Part shown: positions 1 through 5,153 of the stretch, one piece after another | How positions within the stretch are numbered: position 1 is the first letter of the stretch | Layout of the letters: each line of letters opens with the position of its first letter | Origin: an uncultured Lachnospiraceae bacterium | GTDB lineage: Bacteria > Bacillota > Clostridia > Lachnospirales > Lachnospiraceae | Assembly: GCA_947594335.1 (NCBI GenBank) | Contig: CANQEC010000191.1 | Coordinates: forward strand, 1-5,153 | Length of the DNA stretch: 5,153 bases | Reading direction: 5' to 3' | Position numbers and translations under genes: made by a program | Notes under the pieces: generated by a model | What the model was told of the DNA's origin: nothing | Databases searched by the model: none | What the model saw: only the letters and a program-made list of their open reading frames with translations

Positions 1-1122
1 GAACTCCATCCTCAGCTCAAACCCTTCCTTCCAGGCAGAACTTGCGGCAAGCGTAATTCCAAGCTCCCCCGCAAGTTCCCTGACGAGGTACAATCCCATC
101 CCGGTCGCGTTCTTTCCTTCCTCACCGGAAGATCCTGTGAATCCGCGGTTAAAAATATATGGGAGGTCGCAGCTTTTCACCCCTCTGCCGTTGTCCCGGA
201 TCAGAAGCACATCTTTCTCCACATCCTTTTTTTCTTTCCCAGCCAATCCGTCTGAAAATTCCGATCTTTTGCTTCTGTCCATCCCGCTTCCTGCTTTTGA
301 CATTTCAGTTTCTCCTGCGGAAATCGAAAAATCCGATTCTCCCCCTTTGCTCCTGAACAGTTCGATCACAAGCTCCGGCTCCGCTCCGCTGTACTTGACC
401 GCGTTGCTGACGACCTGACTCAGCATAAACCGCAGGCTGCGCCGATCCGTATATATTTCCCGATCCGAAACACGAAGGATCACCTGAAACTGTTTTTCCT
501 CCAGAAGCGGCCGGTAATCCTCAATAACCTCCTCCACGCAGGCGCGGACGCTGACGTACTCAAACAGATAATCCTTCTGCGCGCTTTTCAGACGTGCGCA
601 GAACATCATCTGCTCGGTGAGCTCCTGCATACGGCTGCGGATATAATCCAGCCGAAAGCCCACCGCCGCCGGGATTTCCTCTCTGTGATTGTCCAGCAGC
701 AGCGTCAGCAGAGCGATCGGCGTCTTTGTCTCATGCGCCCACGCTTCCACATACTCCTCATATTCTTCCATACGTGCCTGCGTCTGCTCATACTGATACC
801 GGTTTTCGCGCAGCAGCCTGCCCAGCCGGCGGATTCCCTCCGTCTGCGCGGCGCCCGCCAGCTTTATGAAGGCTTCCTCCCGGCGGATATCCGGATCATC
901 CAGAAAATCCCAAAACGCCTGCTCTCTTCTTCTGTTCATCCATCCAAGGAATCCGTATACCGCCGCAAACAGGAAAACGGTCGCCAGCACGATCACCGCC
1001 ACAAGCGCCCGAAATGCCGCGGTGTCCGTGAGCCACAGAAGGACTGCCGCAAAAGCGTCGATTCCCATCAAAAGCGCCAGCCATGGGAGCGACTGCCGGA
1101 GAAAGTTCCAGTCATGCTTCAT
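1..1122 (-). CDS. BceS-like intramembrane-sensing histidine kinase (C-terminal end outside window)
   Basis: Membrane sensor kinase that should autophosphorylate on His and pass the phosphate to the response regulator encoded just upstream. I translated 374 residues with no stop, so only the extreme C-terminus is missing. Two N-terminal membrane segments (about residues 11-31 and 37-59) are joined by only a few residues (around LTDTAAF), the hallmark of kinases that sense through a partner transporter. A charged linker leads to the H-box WAHETKTPIALL with phospho-acceptor His130. The ATPase domain has an N-box (SQVVSNAVKYS, Asn240), G1 box (RDNGRG, Asp310), F-box (LPYIFNRGFTG) and G2 box (ATGMGLYLV). 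The start is ATG 1122 because an in-frame TGA lies at 1131-1129. Oddities: about 40 extra residues between N-box and G1 box (residues 257-303), and a poor Shine-Dalgarno. The family assignment is firm; the ligand is unknown. Confidence 0.93.
   Translation of the reverse strand, partial: MKHDWNFLRQSLPWLALLMGIDAFAAVLLWLTDTAAFRALVAVIVLATVFLFAAVYGFLGWMNRRREQAFWDFLDDPDIRREEAFIKLAGAAQTEGIRRLGRLLRENRYQYEQTQARMEEYEEYVEAWAHETKTPIALLTLLLDNHREEIPAAVGFRLDYIRSRMQELTEQMMFCARLKSAQKDYLFEYVSVRACVEEVIEDYRPLLEEKQFQVILRVSDREIYTDRRSLRFMLSQVVSNAVKYSGAEPELVIELFRSKGGESDFSISAGETEMSKAGSGMDRSKRSEFSDGLAGKEKKDVEKDVLLIRDNGRGVKSCDLPYIFNRGFTGSSGEEGKNATGMGLYLVRELAGELGITLAASSAWKEGFELRMEF
253..354 (-). repeat. Imperfect internal duplication in the kinase ATP-binding domain loop
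   Basis: Two related blocks are visible in the kinase: residues 257-266 (RSKGGESDFS, bases 354-325) and 283-290 (RSKRSEFS, bases 276-253), 26 residues apart. At DNA level both carry AGRAGCAAA and then TCGGAWTTTTC, with a 6-nt length difference between. The blocks are followed by Gly/Ala/Glu-rich stretches (ISAGE and DGLAGKE). This sits in the loop between two beta strands after the N-box, where family members normally have a short hairpin. Origin by tandem duplication is an inference from this similarity. Confidence 0.5.
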
Positions 1123-1130
1123 ATCGTTTC

Positions 1131-1138
1131 ATCATCTC
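1131..1138 (-). promoter_or_regulatory. Weak ribosome binding site of the kinase
   Basis: On the minus strand, GAGATGAT differs by one base from the GAGGTGAT part of an ideal Shine-Dalgarno and lies 8 nt before ATG 1122. It lacks the GGAGG core present in the three upstream genes. The ATG at 1135-1133 opens a 7-codon reading frame that overlaps the kinase start and ends at 1112. Lower kinase translation than regulator translation would be expected, but this is inference. Confidence 0.4.
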
Positions 1139-1242
1139 TTTTCCGTTCTTTCAATCCCGCTCTGTCTTTTCAATACTGTCATCTGCCGATCATCCACGCC
1201 GCACGGAATGTTTACGGCAAACGTTCACAGCCGAATTTCGGA

Positions 1243-1253
1243 GTCAGGCACCT
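1243..1253 (-). repeat. AGGTGCCTGAC motif, copy 1 (two bases beyond the response regulator stop)
   Basis: The minus strand reads AGGTGCCTGAC, starting two bases beyond the TAA of the response regulator. It matches the copy at 4874-4884 (AGGTGTCTGAC) in 10 of 11 bases, in the same orientation. It could be a shared regulator site, a fragment of a dispersed palindromic repeat of the GGTGYCTGACACC kind common in Firmicutes, or coincidence. Confidence 0.35.
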
Positions 1254-1254
1254 G

Positions 1255-1926
1255 TTACTTCGAAATTACCAGGCGGTACCCCTCTCCCCGCACTGTCCCA
1301 ATCCTCTGCCGCATCCCCACGGCTGCCATCGTCTTTTTCAGTCTCGTCAGATTTACCTGCAGCGCATTCTCGTCAATGAACTCTGCCGTTCCCCAGACGG
1401 CAAGGCACAACTCCTCTTTTGTGAGGATCTGGTCCCGGCGCGTCAGGAACACTTCAAGCAGCTTCCCCTGATTTTTGGGAAGAATCACGGAAGTATCGTC
1501 AATGTACAGCGTGTAAGTCTGCCGGTCAAGGAGAAATCCCTCCCCTTCCAGCAAATTTCTGCGCCCCTCATACCGCTTCAGAATATTTTCCAGACGCGCA
1601 AGCAGACGCTCCGCTCTGCAGGGCTTTGTCAGATATTCATCCGCGCCTAATTTCAGCGCACGCAGTTCATCCTGCATCTGATCCCGGGAAGTCAGCACAA
1701 AAACCGGCATGGAACCTGCCTGCTTGAGGCTGCGGCAGATCTCAAAGCCGCTGGCGCCAGGCAGATTCAGATCCAGCAGCACAAGATCGGGGGAGAGCGC
1801 AAGCAGGCGCTCTTCTGCCCCTTTAAATTCACAGATTTCATACACCTCATAGTCTGCCCTGCGCAGAATTGCCGACAGTTCCTCCCGCACCAGAGCGTCG
1901 TCCTCCACAACCGCAATCCGTTTCAT
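1255..1926 (-). CDS. OmpR/PhoB-family response regulator (BceR-like)
   Basis: Cytoplasmic DNA-binding regulator of 223 residues, the usual size for this family. The receiver domain (about 1-115) has the acidic pocket Glu8/Asp9/Asp10, phospho-acceptor Asp52 in LVLLDLNLPG, switch Thr79 and Lys101 in the KP motif, so it should be phosphorylatable. The C-terminal winged-helix domain (about 125-223) has a recognition helix around residues 186-200 (ENALQVNLTRLKKTM) and the wing signature GTVRGEGYRL. It starts 16 nt after the permease stop and is probably cotranscribed with the transporter. The cognate kinase follows. Regulators of this group normally activate the adjacent transporter operon by binding inverted repeats upstream of it. 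The BceR-like subtype is assigned from context; the OmpR family is certain. Confidence 0.95.
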   Translation of the reverse strand: MKRIAVVEDDALVREELSAILRRADYEVYEICEFKGAEERLLALSPDLVLLDLNLPGASGFEICRSLKQAGSMPVFVLTSRDQMQDELRALKLGADEYLTKPCRAERLLARLENILKRYEGRRNLLEGEGFLLDRQTYTLYIDDTSVILPKNQGKLLEVFLTRRDQILTKEELCLAVWGTAEFIDENALQVNLTRLKKTMAAVGMRQRIGTVRGEGYRLVISK

Positions 1927-1930
1927 AAAT

Positions 1931-1935
1931 CCTCC
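1931..1935 (-). promoter_or_regulatory. Ribosome binding site of the response regulator
   Basis: GGAGG on the minus strand, 4 nt before ATG 1926 and inside the 16-nt gap after the permease stop codon. The spacing is short but the match is perfect, and no other in-frame start nearby has a better site. Confidence 0.7.
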
Positions 1936-1942
1936 AATACTT

Positions 1943-4072
1943 TTACTCCTCTCGCTCCGGCTCCATCAGCGTCAGCAGATACCGGGCGCTGATCCTTCTG
2001 ACCAGCATAATATAAAAATATTCAACCGCAAAAAGCAGCAAAAGCATCGGAACAGAAAGCCTTATCATTTCCGGGATGCTTTCTCTCATCTCAAAGGCGA
2101 GCAGGCCTGTCAGAAGCGCTCTTTCTCCAAATAAACTGCCGGCTGCCGCAAGCACGACCGGGATTCCAAAATACCATCTGATTTGTCTGGCCGCAGACCG
2201 GCACAGCATCCCATAGTCCGCGCCAAGCCGCACCAGCGTCCGGTATCTGCGCCCCGCCTTCTGCTGTCCCATCAGAAACTGCACGCCGATGACGGTATTC
2301 GCGACGATCAGAAAAATAGCTGCGAGATAAATCGTCAAGTAGCTTGCAGCCACCGTGTAAAACAGCTGACGCCCCATATTCTGCAGAAAGCTTTCATACG
2401 GCAGCCCCGCCTCATCCAGCTTCTGATTCACAGAAGAGATTGCCTGCAAAAGACTCTTCCCTCTCACAGCTTCCTCACTTAGGACGCCGTTCAGATATAC
2501 GCTGTAATCTCCCTGCGTATAATATTCGAACTGCTCATCCGGCAGGATCAGCGCAAAGCTGAGCGTGATCAGCCGGTCCGTGACCAGAGCCGTGGTCTGC
2601 ACCTCGCCCGTCAGGCGTATGGCCGCGCCATTCAGCACAGCTTCCGGCTCTTCGGACAGAACCACATTCAGTATTCCGGTCCGCTCGTCATCCGTAAACT
2701 CCGGATCAATATAGACGCCGGCTTCCCCTTTCTCCAGTTCCAGTTCCGGAAGTCCCGCCGCATCGAGCAGCGCATTGTAGCCGGTCAGGGAGATCAGGTG
2801 CGGGGAGGACACATAACTGAGATTATTTAAAAGAACCTCCCGCGCATAGGATTCGGGCAGCCCGGCCAGAGCGTCCATAACCGTCTCCATCTGAAACGCA
2901 TGCTCATAATCCTCTGTCGTGCGGATATGACCCACTTTCATCTCAAACAGGCTGGAAAACTGCGTATCCAGTCCCCTGGCGGTCAGCGTTTCCCGGACTG
3001 TGCCTTTTTTTTCCTCCTCCGCGTTATCCAAAAATGTGTAATCGAGAACATGTTCCTTTGACCAGTCGTTGTCCCTGGCAATCGCCACGCCTGAGCCAAA
3101 ACAGCAAAGAGCCGCAAGAATCAGCAGAAAGCTGACCGCCATCGCGCCGGAATGGCGGATCACCGTTTCCTCAAGCTGCCGGAAATCAAAAACCTGAAGT
3201 TTTAAAGAATTGTTATCGTTCCCTCTCCCACGGCCTGCAGGCAGCGATACGCGGTTTTCCCGCCGTGCCAGAAAATTCATCGCAAAGCGGAGGCCGTAAA
3301 ACAAAAACGCCGTCCCAAAAAGTCCAAGCGCAAGCGTATACCCCATCTTGTCTATCTGCCTCCATGAGATGCCCCCGGCGGCCATTGCGAATGCCGCCGT
3401 CAGACAGATCAGTCCGGCAAACAGCGAAACCAGATAAACCGCCGTCGGTTTTTGTTTTTTTACCCCTTCCGGCGTATCCTGCAGCAGACTGCCGATCTCC
3501 TTGCGGGCAATCTTCGCGCCAAGGATCAGAAAGGCGGCAAACTTAACCAGAAGGAATCCTGCCGCAGTCCACAGCGCAGCGCGCAGCGAAAAGGAACTCT
3601 GATGCCCGATGATCCCAAGCCCGACGGCCTTTGCCGTCACAAGGCTCGTCAGCTCCGAGATCAGCACGGCGGCCGGAATCCCGATCGCCAGCGCCAGGAC
3701 GCTGCCGGAAAGATCCTCTGCAAGCAGCAGCCAAAACAGCTTCGTCCGGCCAAGCCCGAGCAGCAGATATACCCCAAACTCATGTCTGCGCCGCCCGATC
3801 CAGAAACTGCCGGCATAATAAACCAGAAAAAACAGAATGACCAGCGTCGCTCCGTAGAACAGAGGGATCATCGCCATCAGCTTGTCCACCGCGTCACTCT
3901 CCATTTTCTGAAGAAACAGCATGACATCCTGGGCCGGGAGCGACAGAACAATATAAAACGCAATGACCGCAAGCAGCAGGGAGAGGAAAAACAGGCTGTT
4001 CTCCTTCCTGCTTCTGCTGCTGTTGCGGCGGATCAGCGTTTTGAACATTCCGGAAGGTTTCTCACAAAACAT
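1943..4072 (-). CDS. BceB/FtsX-type ABC transporter permease of an antimicrobial peptide resistance module
   Basis: Large membrane subunit working with the ATPase encoded just upstream. I start it at ATG 4072 (709 residues), not ATG 4102, because GGGAGGAGG ends 8 nt before 4072. The layout fits the family's 10 membrane helices: TM1 about 26-45, TM2 67-88, then the cytoplasmic RRRHEFGVYLLLGLGRTK stretch typical of FtsX-like domains, TM3 112-140, TM4 165-185, TM5 211-233, TM6 243-265, TM7 309-332, an acidic extracytoplasmic domain of roughly 235 residues (about 335-572), and TM8-10 at 575-600, 632-655 and 672-692. A second FtsX-like cytoplasmic stretch follows TM8 (GQQKAGRRYRTLVRLGAD). The large domain between TM7 and TM8 is what binds peptide or lipid-peptide complexes in characterised relatives. 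Its sequence diverges widely, so the substrate cannot be predicted. Its start overlaps the ATPase gene end by 11 nt, suggesting translational coupling. Confidence 0.93.
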   Translation of the reverse strand: MFCEKPSGMFKTLIRRNSSRSRKENSLFFLSLLLAVIAFYIVLSLPAQDVMLFLQKMESDAVDKLMAMIPLFYGATLVILFFLVYYAGSFWIGRRRHEFGVYLLLGLGRTKLFWLLLAEDLSGSVLALAIGIPAAVLISELTSLVTAKAVGLGIIGHQSSFSLRAALWTAAGFLLVKFAAFLILGAKIARKEIGSLLQDTPEGVKKQKPTAVYLVSLFAGLICLTAAFAMAAGGISWRQIDKMGYTLALGLFGTAFLFYGLRFAMNFLARRENRVSLPAGRGRGNDNNSLKLQVFDFRQLEETVIRHSGAMAVSFLLILAALCCFGSGVAIARDNDWSKEHVLDYTFLDNAEEEKKGTVRETLTARGLDTQFSSLFEMKVGHIRTTEDYEHAFQMETVMDALAGLPESYAREVLLNNLSYVSSPHLISLTGYNALLDAAGLPELELEKGEAGVYIDPEFTDDERTGILNVVLSEEPEAVLNGAAIRLTGEVQTTALVTDRLITLSFALILPDEQFEYYTQGDYSVYLNGVLSEEAVRGKSLLQAISSVNQKLDEAGLPYESFLQNMGRQLFYTVAASYLTIYLAAIFLIVANTVIGVQFLMGQQKAGRRYRTLVRLGADYGMLCRSAARQIRWYFGIPVVLAAAGSLFGERALLTGLLAFEMRESIPEMIRLSVPMLLLLFAVEYFYIMLVRRISARYLLTLMEPEREE

Positions 4073-4853
4073 TTTCGCTGCCTCCTCCCATCTGCGCCAC
4101 AACTTTCAGGATGCGTTCGTGAAACATCTGCCGTGTCTCTTCCGGGATGTCTCTGCGAAGCTCATGGACAATCTGTCCGTCCCGGATAAACAGAATCCTC
4201 CGACAGTAACTCGCAACTCCGGGATCATGCGTGACCATCAGGATCGTCGCGTTCTCATCCCGATTCAGACCGGCCAGCTTCTCCATCAGGGCCTTCGCGT
4301 TCCTCGAGTCGAGCGCCCCGGTCGGTTCGTCCGCAAGCACAAGCTCCGGCTTCATGATCAGCGCCCGCGCCGCCGCGACCCGCTGTTTCTGCCCTCCGGA
4401 CATCTGCGCCGGAAATTTATCCAGCACATCCGCGATCTCAAGATAATCCGCAAGCTGCTGCAGCCTTTTACGGCTCTCTTTTTCCGAAACGCCATGCAGC
4501 GCAAGCGGAAGCTGAATGTTTTCCCGTCCGGTCAGATTATCGAGCAGTTCGAAATTCTGAAACAGATATCCGATTTTCTTCCCGCGGTATTCTGCCAGTT
4601 CCCTTCCTTCCATCTTCTGTATCTGTGCGCCGCGCAGGGCAATTCTCCCCGCAGTCGGCCGGATCACCGCCGCGATACAGTTTAAAAGCGTTGACTTGCC
4701 GGAACCGCTGCTGCCCATAATCCCGAGAAATTCCCCCTCCAGAACCTGAAATGTGACACCGTCGAGGGCTTTCGTCCGATTTTCGGATTTTCCTCCATAG
4801 TACCTGCTCAGGGAATCGATTTCAAGAATATTCTCTGTTCTGATGTTTTCCAT
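4062..4853 (-). CDS. BceA-like ABC transporter ATP-binding protein
   Basis: Cytoplasmic ATPase of 263 residues in the MacB/LolD/BceA group, powering the adjacent permease. All functional motifs are intact: Walker A GSSGSGKST (47-55), Q-loop Gln99 in LFQNFELL, signature MSGGQKQR (151-158, with Met in place of the usual Leu), Walker B LVLADEP with catalytic Glu176, D-loop ALDS (180-183) and switch His209 in MVTHD. The stretch ENIQLPL after the Q-loop is typical of this group. The start at ATG 4853 is supported by GGAGG 8 nt upstream. It is the first gene of the minus-strand operon. About 30 residues follow the last core strand, a mildly long but ordinary tail that overlaps the permease start. 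In related modules ATP hydrolysis drives both resistance and signalling to the kinase. Confidence 0.96.
   Translation of the reverse strand: MENIRTENILEIDSLSRYYGGKSENRTKALDGVTFQVLEGEFLGIMGSSGSGKSTLLNCIAAVIRPTAGRIALRGAQIQKMEGRELAEYRGKKIGYLFQNFELLDNLTGRENIQLPLALHGVSEKESRKRLQQLADYLEIADVLDKFPAQMSGGQKQRVAAARALIMKPELVLADEPTGALDSRNAKALMEKLAGLNRDENATILMVTHDPGVASYCRRILFIRDGQIVHELRRDIPEETRQMFHERILKVVAQMGGGSENVL
4081..4089 (-). promoter_or_regulatory. Ribosome binding site that fixes the permease start
   Basis: GGGAGGAGG on the minus strand lies within the last codons of the ATPase gene, 8 nt before ATG 4072. The alternative ATG 4102 lies upstream of this site, so it would not be served by it. The third candidate, ATG 4048, has no comparable site. 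Confidence 0.8.
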
Positions 4854-4861
4854 TTCGCATA

Positions 4862-4866
4862 CCTCC
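4862..4866 (-). promoter_or_regulatory. Ribosome binding site of the ABC ATPase
   Basis: GGAGG on the minus strand, 8 nt before ATG 4853. A nearer ATG at 4860-4858 is out of frame and too close to the site, so 4853 is the start. Confidence 0.8.
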
Positions 4867-4873
4867 GTTTTCT

Positions 4874-4884
4874 GTCAGACACCT
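4874..4884 (-). repeat. AGGTGTCTGAC motif, copy 2 (leader of the transporter operon)
   Basis: AGGTGTCTGAC on the minus strand, 10 of 11 bases identical to the copy at 1243-1253. Here it contains the dyad TGTC-T-GACA (4873-4881), just upstream of the ATPase Shine-Dalgarno in the predicted untranslated leader. Confidence 0.35.
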
Positions 4885-4937
4885 TTCTGTGCGCCTCTTT
4901 CCCGCTTCTGTAATCTGTACTTGGCCTCGCCCGGTGC

Positions 4938-4947
4938 TGACAAGTCA
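4938..4947. promoter_or_regulatory. TGACAAGTCA inverted repeat near the expected operon transcription start
   Basis: A perfect 4-bp-arm dyad with 2-nt spacer, directly downstream of the candidate -10. Arms of this type (TGAC/GTCA) are plausible response-regulator half-sites, but a site overlapping the transcription start would favour repression over activation. Short dyads also arise by chance. Confidence 0.25.
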
Positions 4948-4961
4948 CATATTACCATATG
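4948..4961. promoter_or_regulatory. CATAT-N4-ATATG inverted repeat overlapping the candidate -10
   Basis: 5-bp arms with a 4-nt spacer cover the TAATAT hexamer of the minus-strand promoter candidate. It could be an operator or simply reflect the AT-rich promoter core. Confidence 0.22.
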
Positions 4962-4977
4962 CCGGACCGGAAAAACA
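4949..4977 (-). promoter_or_regulatory. Candidate extended -10 promoter of the transporter operon
   Basis: On the minus strand TGGTAATAT (4957-4949) gives an extended -10, TG-N-TAATAT. The hexamer 17 nt further upstream, TGTTTT (4977-4972), is a poor -35. This would give a leader of about 90 nt before ATG 4853. A weak -35 fits an activator-dependent promoter. Assigned by eye; a different start is possible. Confidence 0.35.
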
Positions 4978-4994
4978 CTTACAGATGATGAAAG

Positions 4995-5008
4995 AAACCC
5001 GCGTGTTT
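4995..5008. promoter_or_regulatory. AAACCCGCGTGTTT near-palindrome, possible activator site for the operon
   Basis: A 14-bp dyad (AAAC-x-CGCG-x-GTTT), perfect except for one mismatched pair of positions. It would lie roughly 53-66 bp upstream of the predicted minus-strand transcription start, a normal place for an activating response regulator. It has no loop, so it is not a terminator hairpin despite the T-run after it on the plus strand. The assignment to the local regulator is inference. Confidence 0.3.
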
Positions 5009-5030
5009 TTTAGGGAATTTAATCAAATTA

Positions 5031-5067
5031 TTAACAAACCTTAAGAATTTGTCAGTATATGTTAAGA
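5031..5067 (+). promoter_or_regulatory. Array of TTAACA/TTAAGA direct repeats resembling Pho boxes
   Basis: TTAACA at 5031, TTAAGA at 5041 and TTAAGA at 5062 are spaced 10 and 21 nt apart, so they lie on one face of the helix. A degenerate unit (TCAGTA) sits near 5052. Longer similarity links TTAAGAATTTGTC (5041-5053) with TTAAGATATGTC (5062-5073). The last unit ends 9 nt before a perfect -10, in place of a -35. This layout matches sites for OmpR-family activators, above all PhoB/PhoP. Another regulator of the family remains possible. Confidence 0.45.
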
Positions 5068-5076
5068 TATGTCTTT

Positions 5077-5082
5077 TATAAT
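5077..5082 (+). promoter_or_regulatory. Perfect TATAAT -10 box of the divergent downstream gene
   Basis: Consensus -10 about 70 nt before the next gene. The nearest -35-like hexamer, TTGTCA at 5049-5054, is 22 nt away, too far for ordinary sigma-A spacing. The promoter probably depends on an activator bound to the upstream repeats. Predicted transcription start is near 5089. Confidence 0.55.
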
Positions 5083-5101
5083 GGAATGCGAACTTCAGGA
5101 C

Positions 5102-5123
5102 TCTGCCGCGGACAGACGGCAGA
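5102..5123 (+). other. 7-bp hairpin in the predicted 5' leader of the downstream gene
   Basis: TCTGCCG (5102-5108) pairs with CGGCAGA (5117-5123) across an 8-nt loop, a little over 10 nt after the predicted transcription start. The following bases are AU-rich but not a U-run, so termination is unlikely. A 5'-proximal stem of this type often stabilises mRNA; that role is inferred. Confidence 0.4.
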
Positions 5124-5137
5124 AATATATTATTTAC

Positions 5138-5153
5138 AGGAGGTAAAGTGTAT
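5138..5153 (+). promoter_or_regulatory. Ribosome binding site and start of the next gene, cut by the window edge
   Basis: AGGAGG at 5138-5143 is followed by TAAAGTGT and then AT, the last two bases. If the next base is G, an ATG at 5152 has ideal 8-nt spacing. GTG at 5148 is a less likely start with only 4 nt spacing. Nothing of the protein is visible. Confidence 0.6.

Larger units (their letters stand above)
1123..1254. other. 132-nt gap between response regulator and kinase, no gene or clear terminator
   Basis: This gap is unusually long within an otherwise packed module. It holds short dyads: a 5-bp stem with 1-nt loop at 1231-1241 (CCGAATTTCGG), and GCCG/CGGC/GCCG segments at 1198, 1215 and 1230 that could pair in alternative ways with 4-bp stems. 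No dyad is followed by a T-run on the minus strand, so I see no intrinsic terminator. No convincing -35/-10 pair for the kinase is visible either. The kinase is most simply transcribed by read-through, but a weak private promoter cannot be excluded. Confidence 0.5.

Noticed and set aside
137..418. Plus-strand open frame of 93 codons at the window start
   Set aside because: Fully antisense to the kinase ATP-binding domain, whose N, G1 and F boxes are clear on the other strand.
1198..1241. Possible terminator or attenuator after the response regulator
   Set aside because: The stems are only 4-5 bp and none is followed by a T-run on the minus strand.
685..1650. Long plus-strand open frame (321 codons)
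   Set aside because: It lies antisense to the conserved kinase and response regulator genes, spans their intergenic gap, has no Shine-Dalgarno and encodes a Pro/Arg/Gln-rich product with no domain I recognise.
3452..4189. Plus-strand open frames opposite the permease and ATPase (3452-4189 and 3963-4685)
   Set aside because: Both are shadows of conserved minus-strand genes, rich in Arg, Gln and Pro, without ribosome binding sites or recognisable motifs.
4995..5010. Intrinsic terminator on the plus strand (GC-rich dyad then T-run)
   Set aside because: The dyad has no loop and a mismatched pair, and no plus-strand gene lies upstream to be terminated. It fits a protein-binding dyad better.
5049..5054. 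TTGTCA as the -35 of the plus-strand promoter
   Set aside because: The spacer to TATAAT would be 22 nt, outside the normal 16-18 nt range.

Overview
The window looks like a low- to mid-GC Firmicute, most likely a Clostridia/Lachnospiraceae-type chromosome. This is inferred from the BceAB-type ABC transporter paired with an intramembrane-sensing histidine kinase, the strong GGAGG-type ribosome binding sites, and the GC-moderate genes next to an AT-rich regulatory region. No mobile element, tRNA, rRNA or CRISPR array is visible.

Four genes run right to left on the minus strand and form one functional module: ABC ATPase (4853-4062), large FtsX/BceB-like permease (4072-1943), OmpR-family response regulator (1926-1255) and sensor histidine kinase (1122 to beyond position 1). 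The first three are tightly packed: an 11-nt overlap, then a 16-nt gap with its own Shine-Dalgarno. The kinase follows after an unusual 132-nt gap. Its last residues lie outside the window. By family knowledge, such modules sense and resist cell-wall-active peptide antibiotics (bacitracin, lantibiotics and similar). The transporter removes or shields the lipid-bound target and also acts as the true sensor, signalling through the kinase, which has almost no extracellular domain. The phosphorylated regulator then activates transporter expression. The actual inducer here cannot be read from the sequence.

Positions 4854-5153 are a divergent intergenic region. Its left half holds a weak extended -10 promoter candidate and several short dyads for the minus-strand operon. 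Its right half holds a separate plus-strand promoter: a perfect TATAAT with no proper -35, preceded by TTAACA/TTAAGA repeats at about 10.5-nt spacing, as in Pho-box-type activator sites. A 5' UTR hairpin and an AGGAGG site follow. The next gene very probably starts at the last two bases of the window (ATG at 5152), so its product is not visible.

The most distinctive points are an expanded Ser/Lys/Gly-rich loop in the kinase ATP-binding domain that looks like an internal duplication, the Pho-box-like array, and an 11-nt motif shared by the two intergenic gaps. The module itself is a recognisable family, not a new system.
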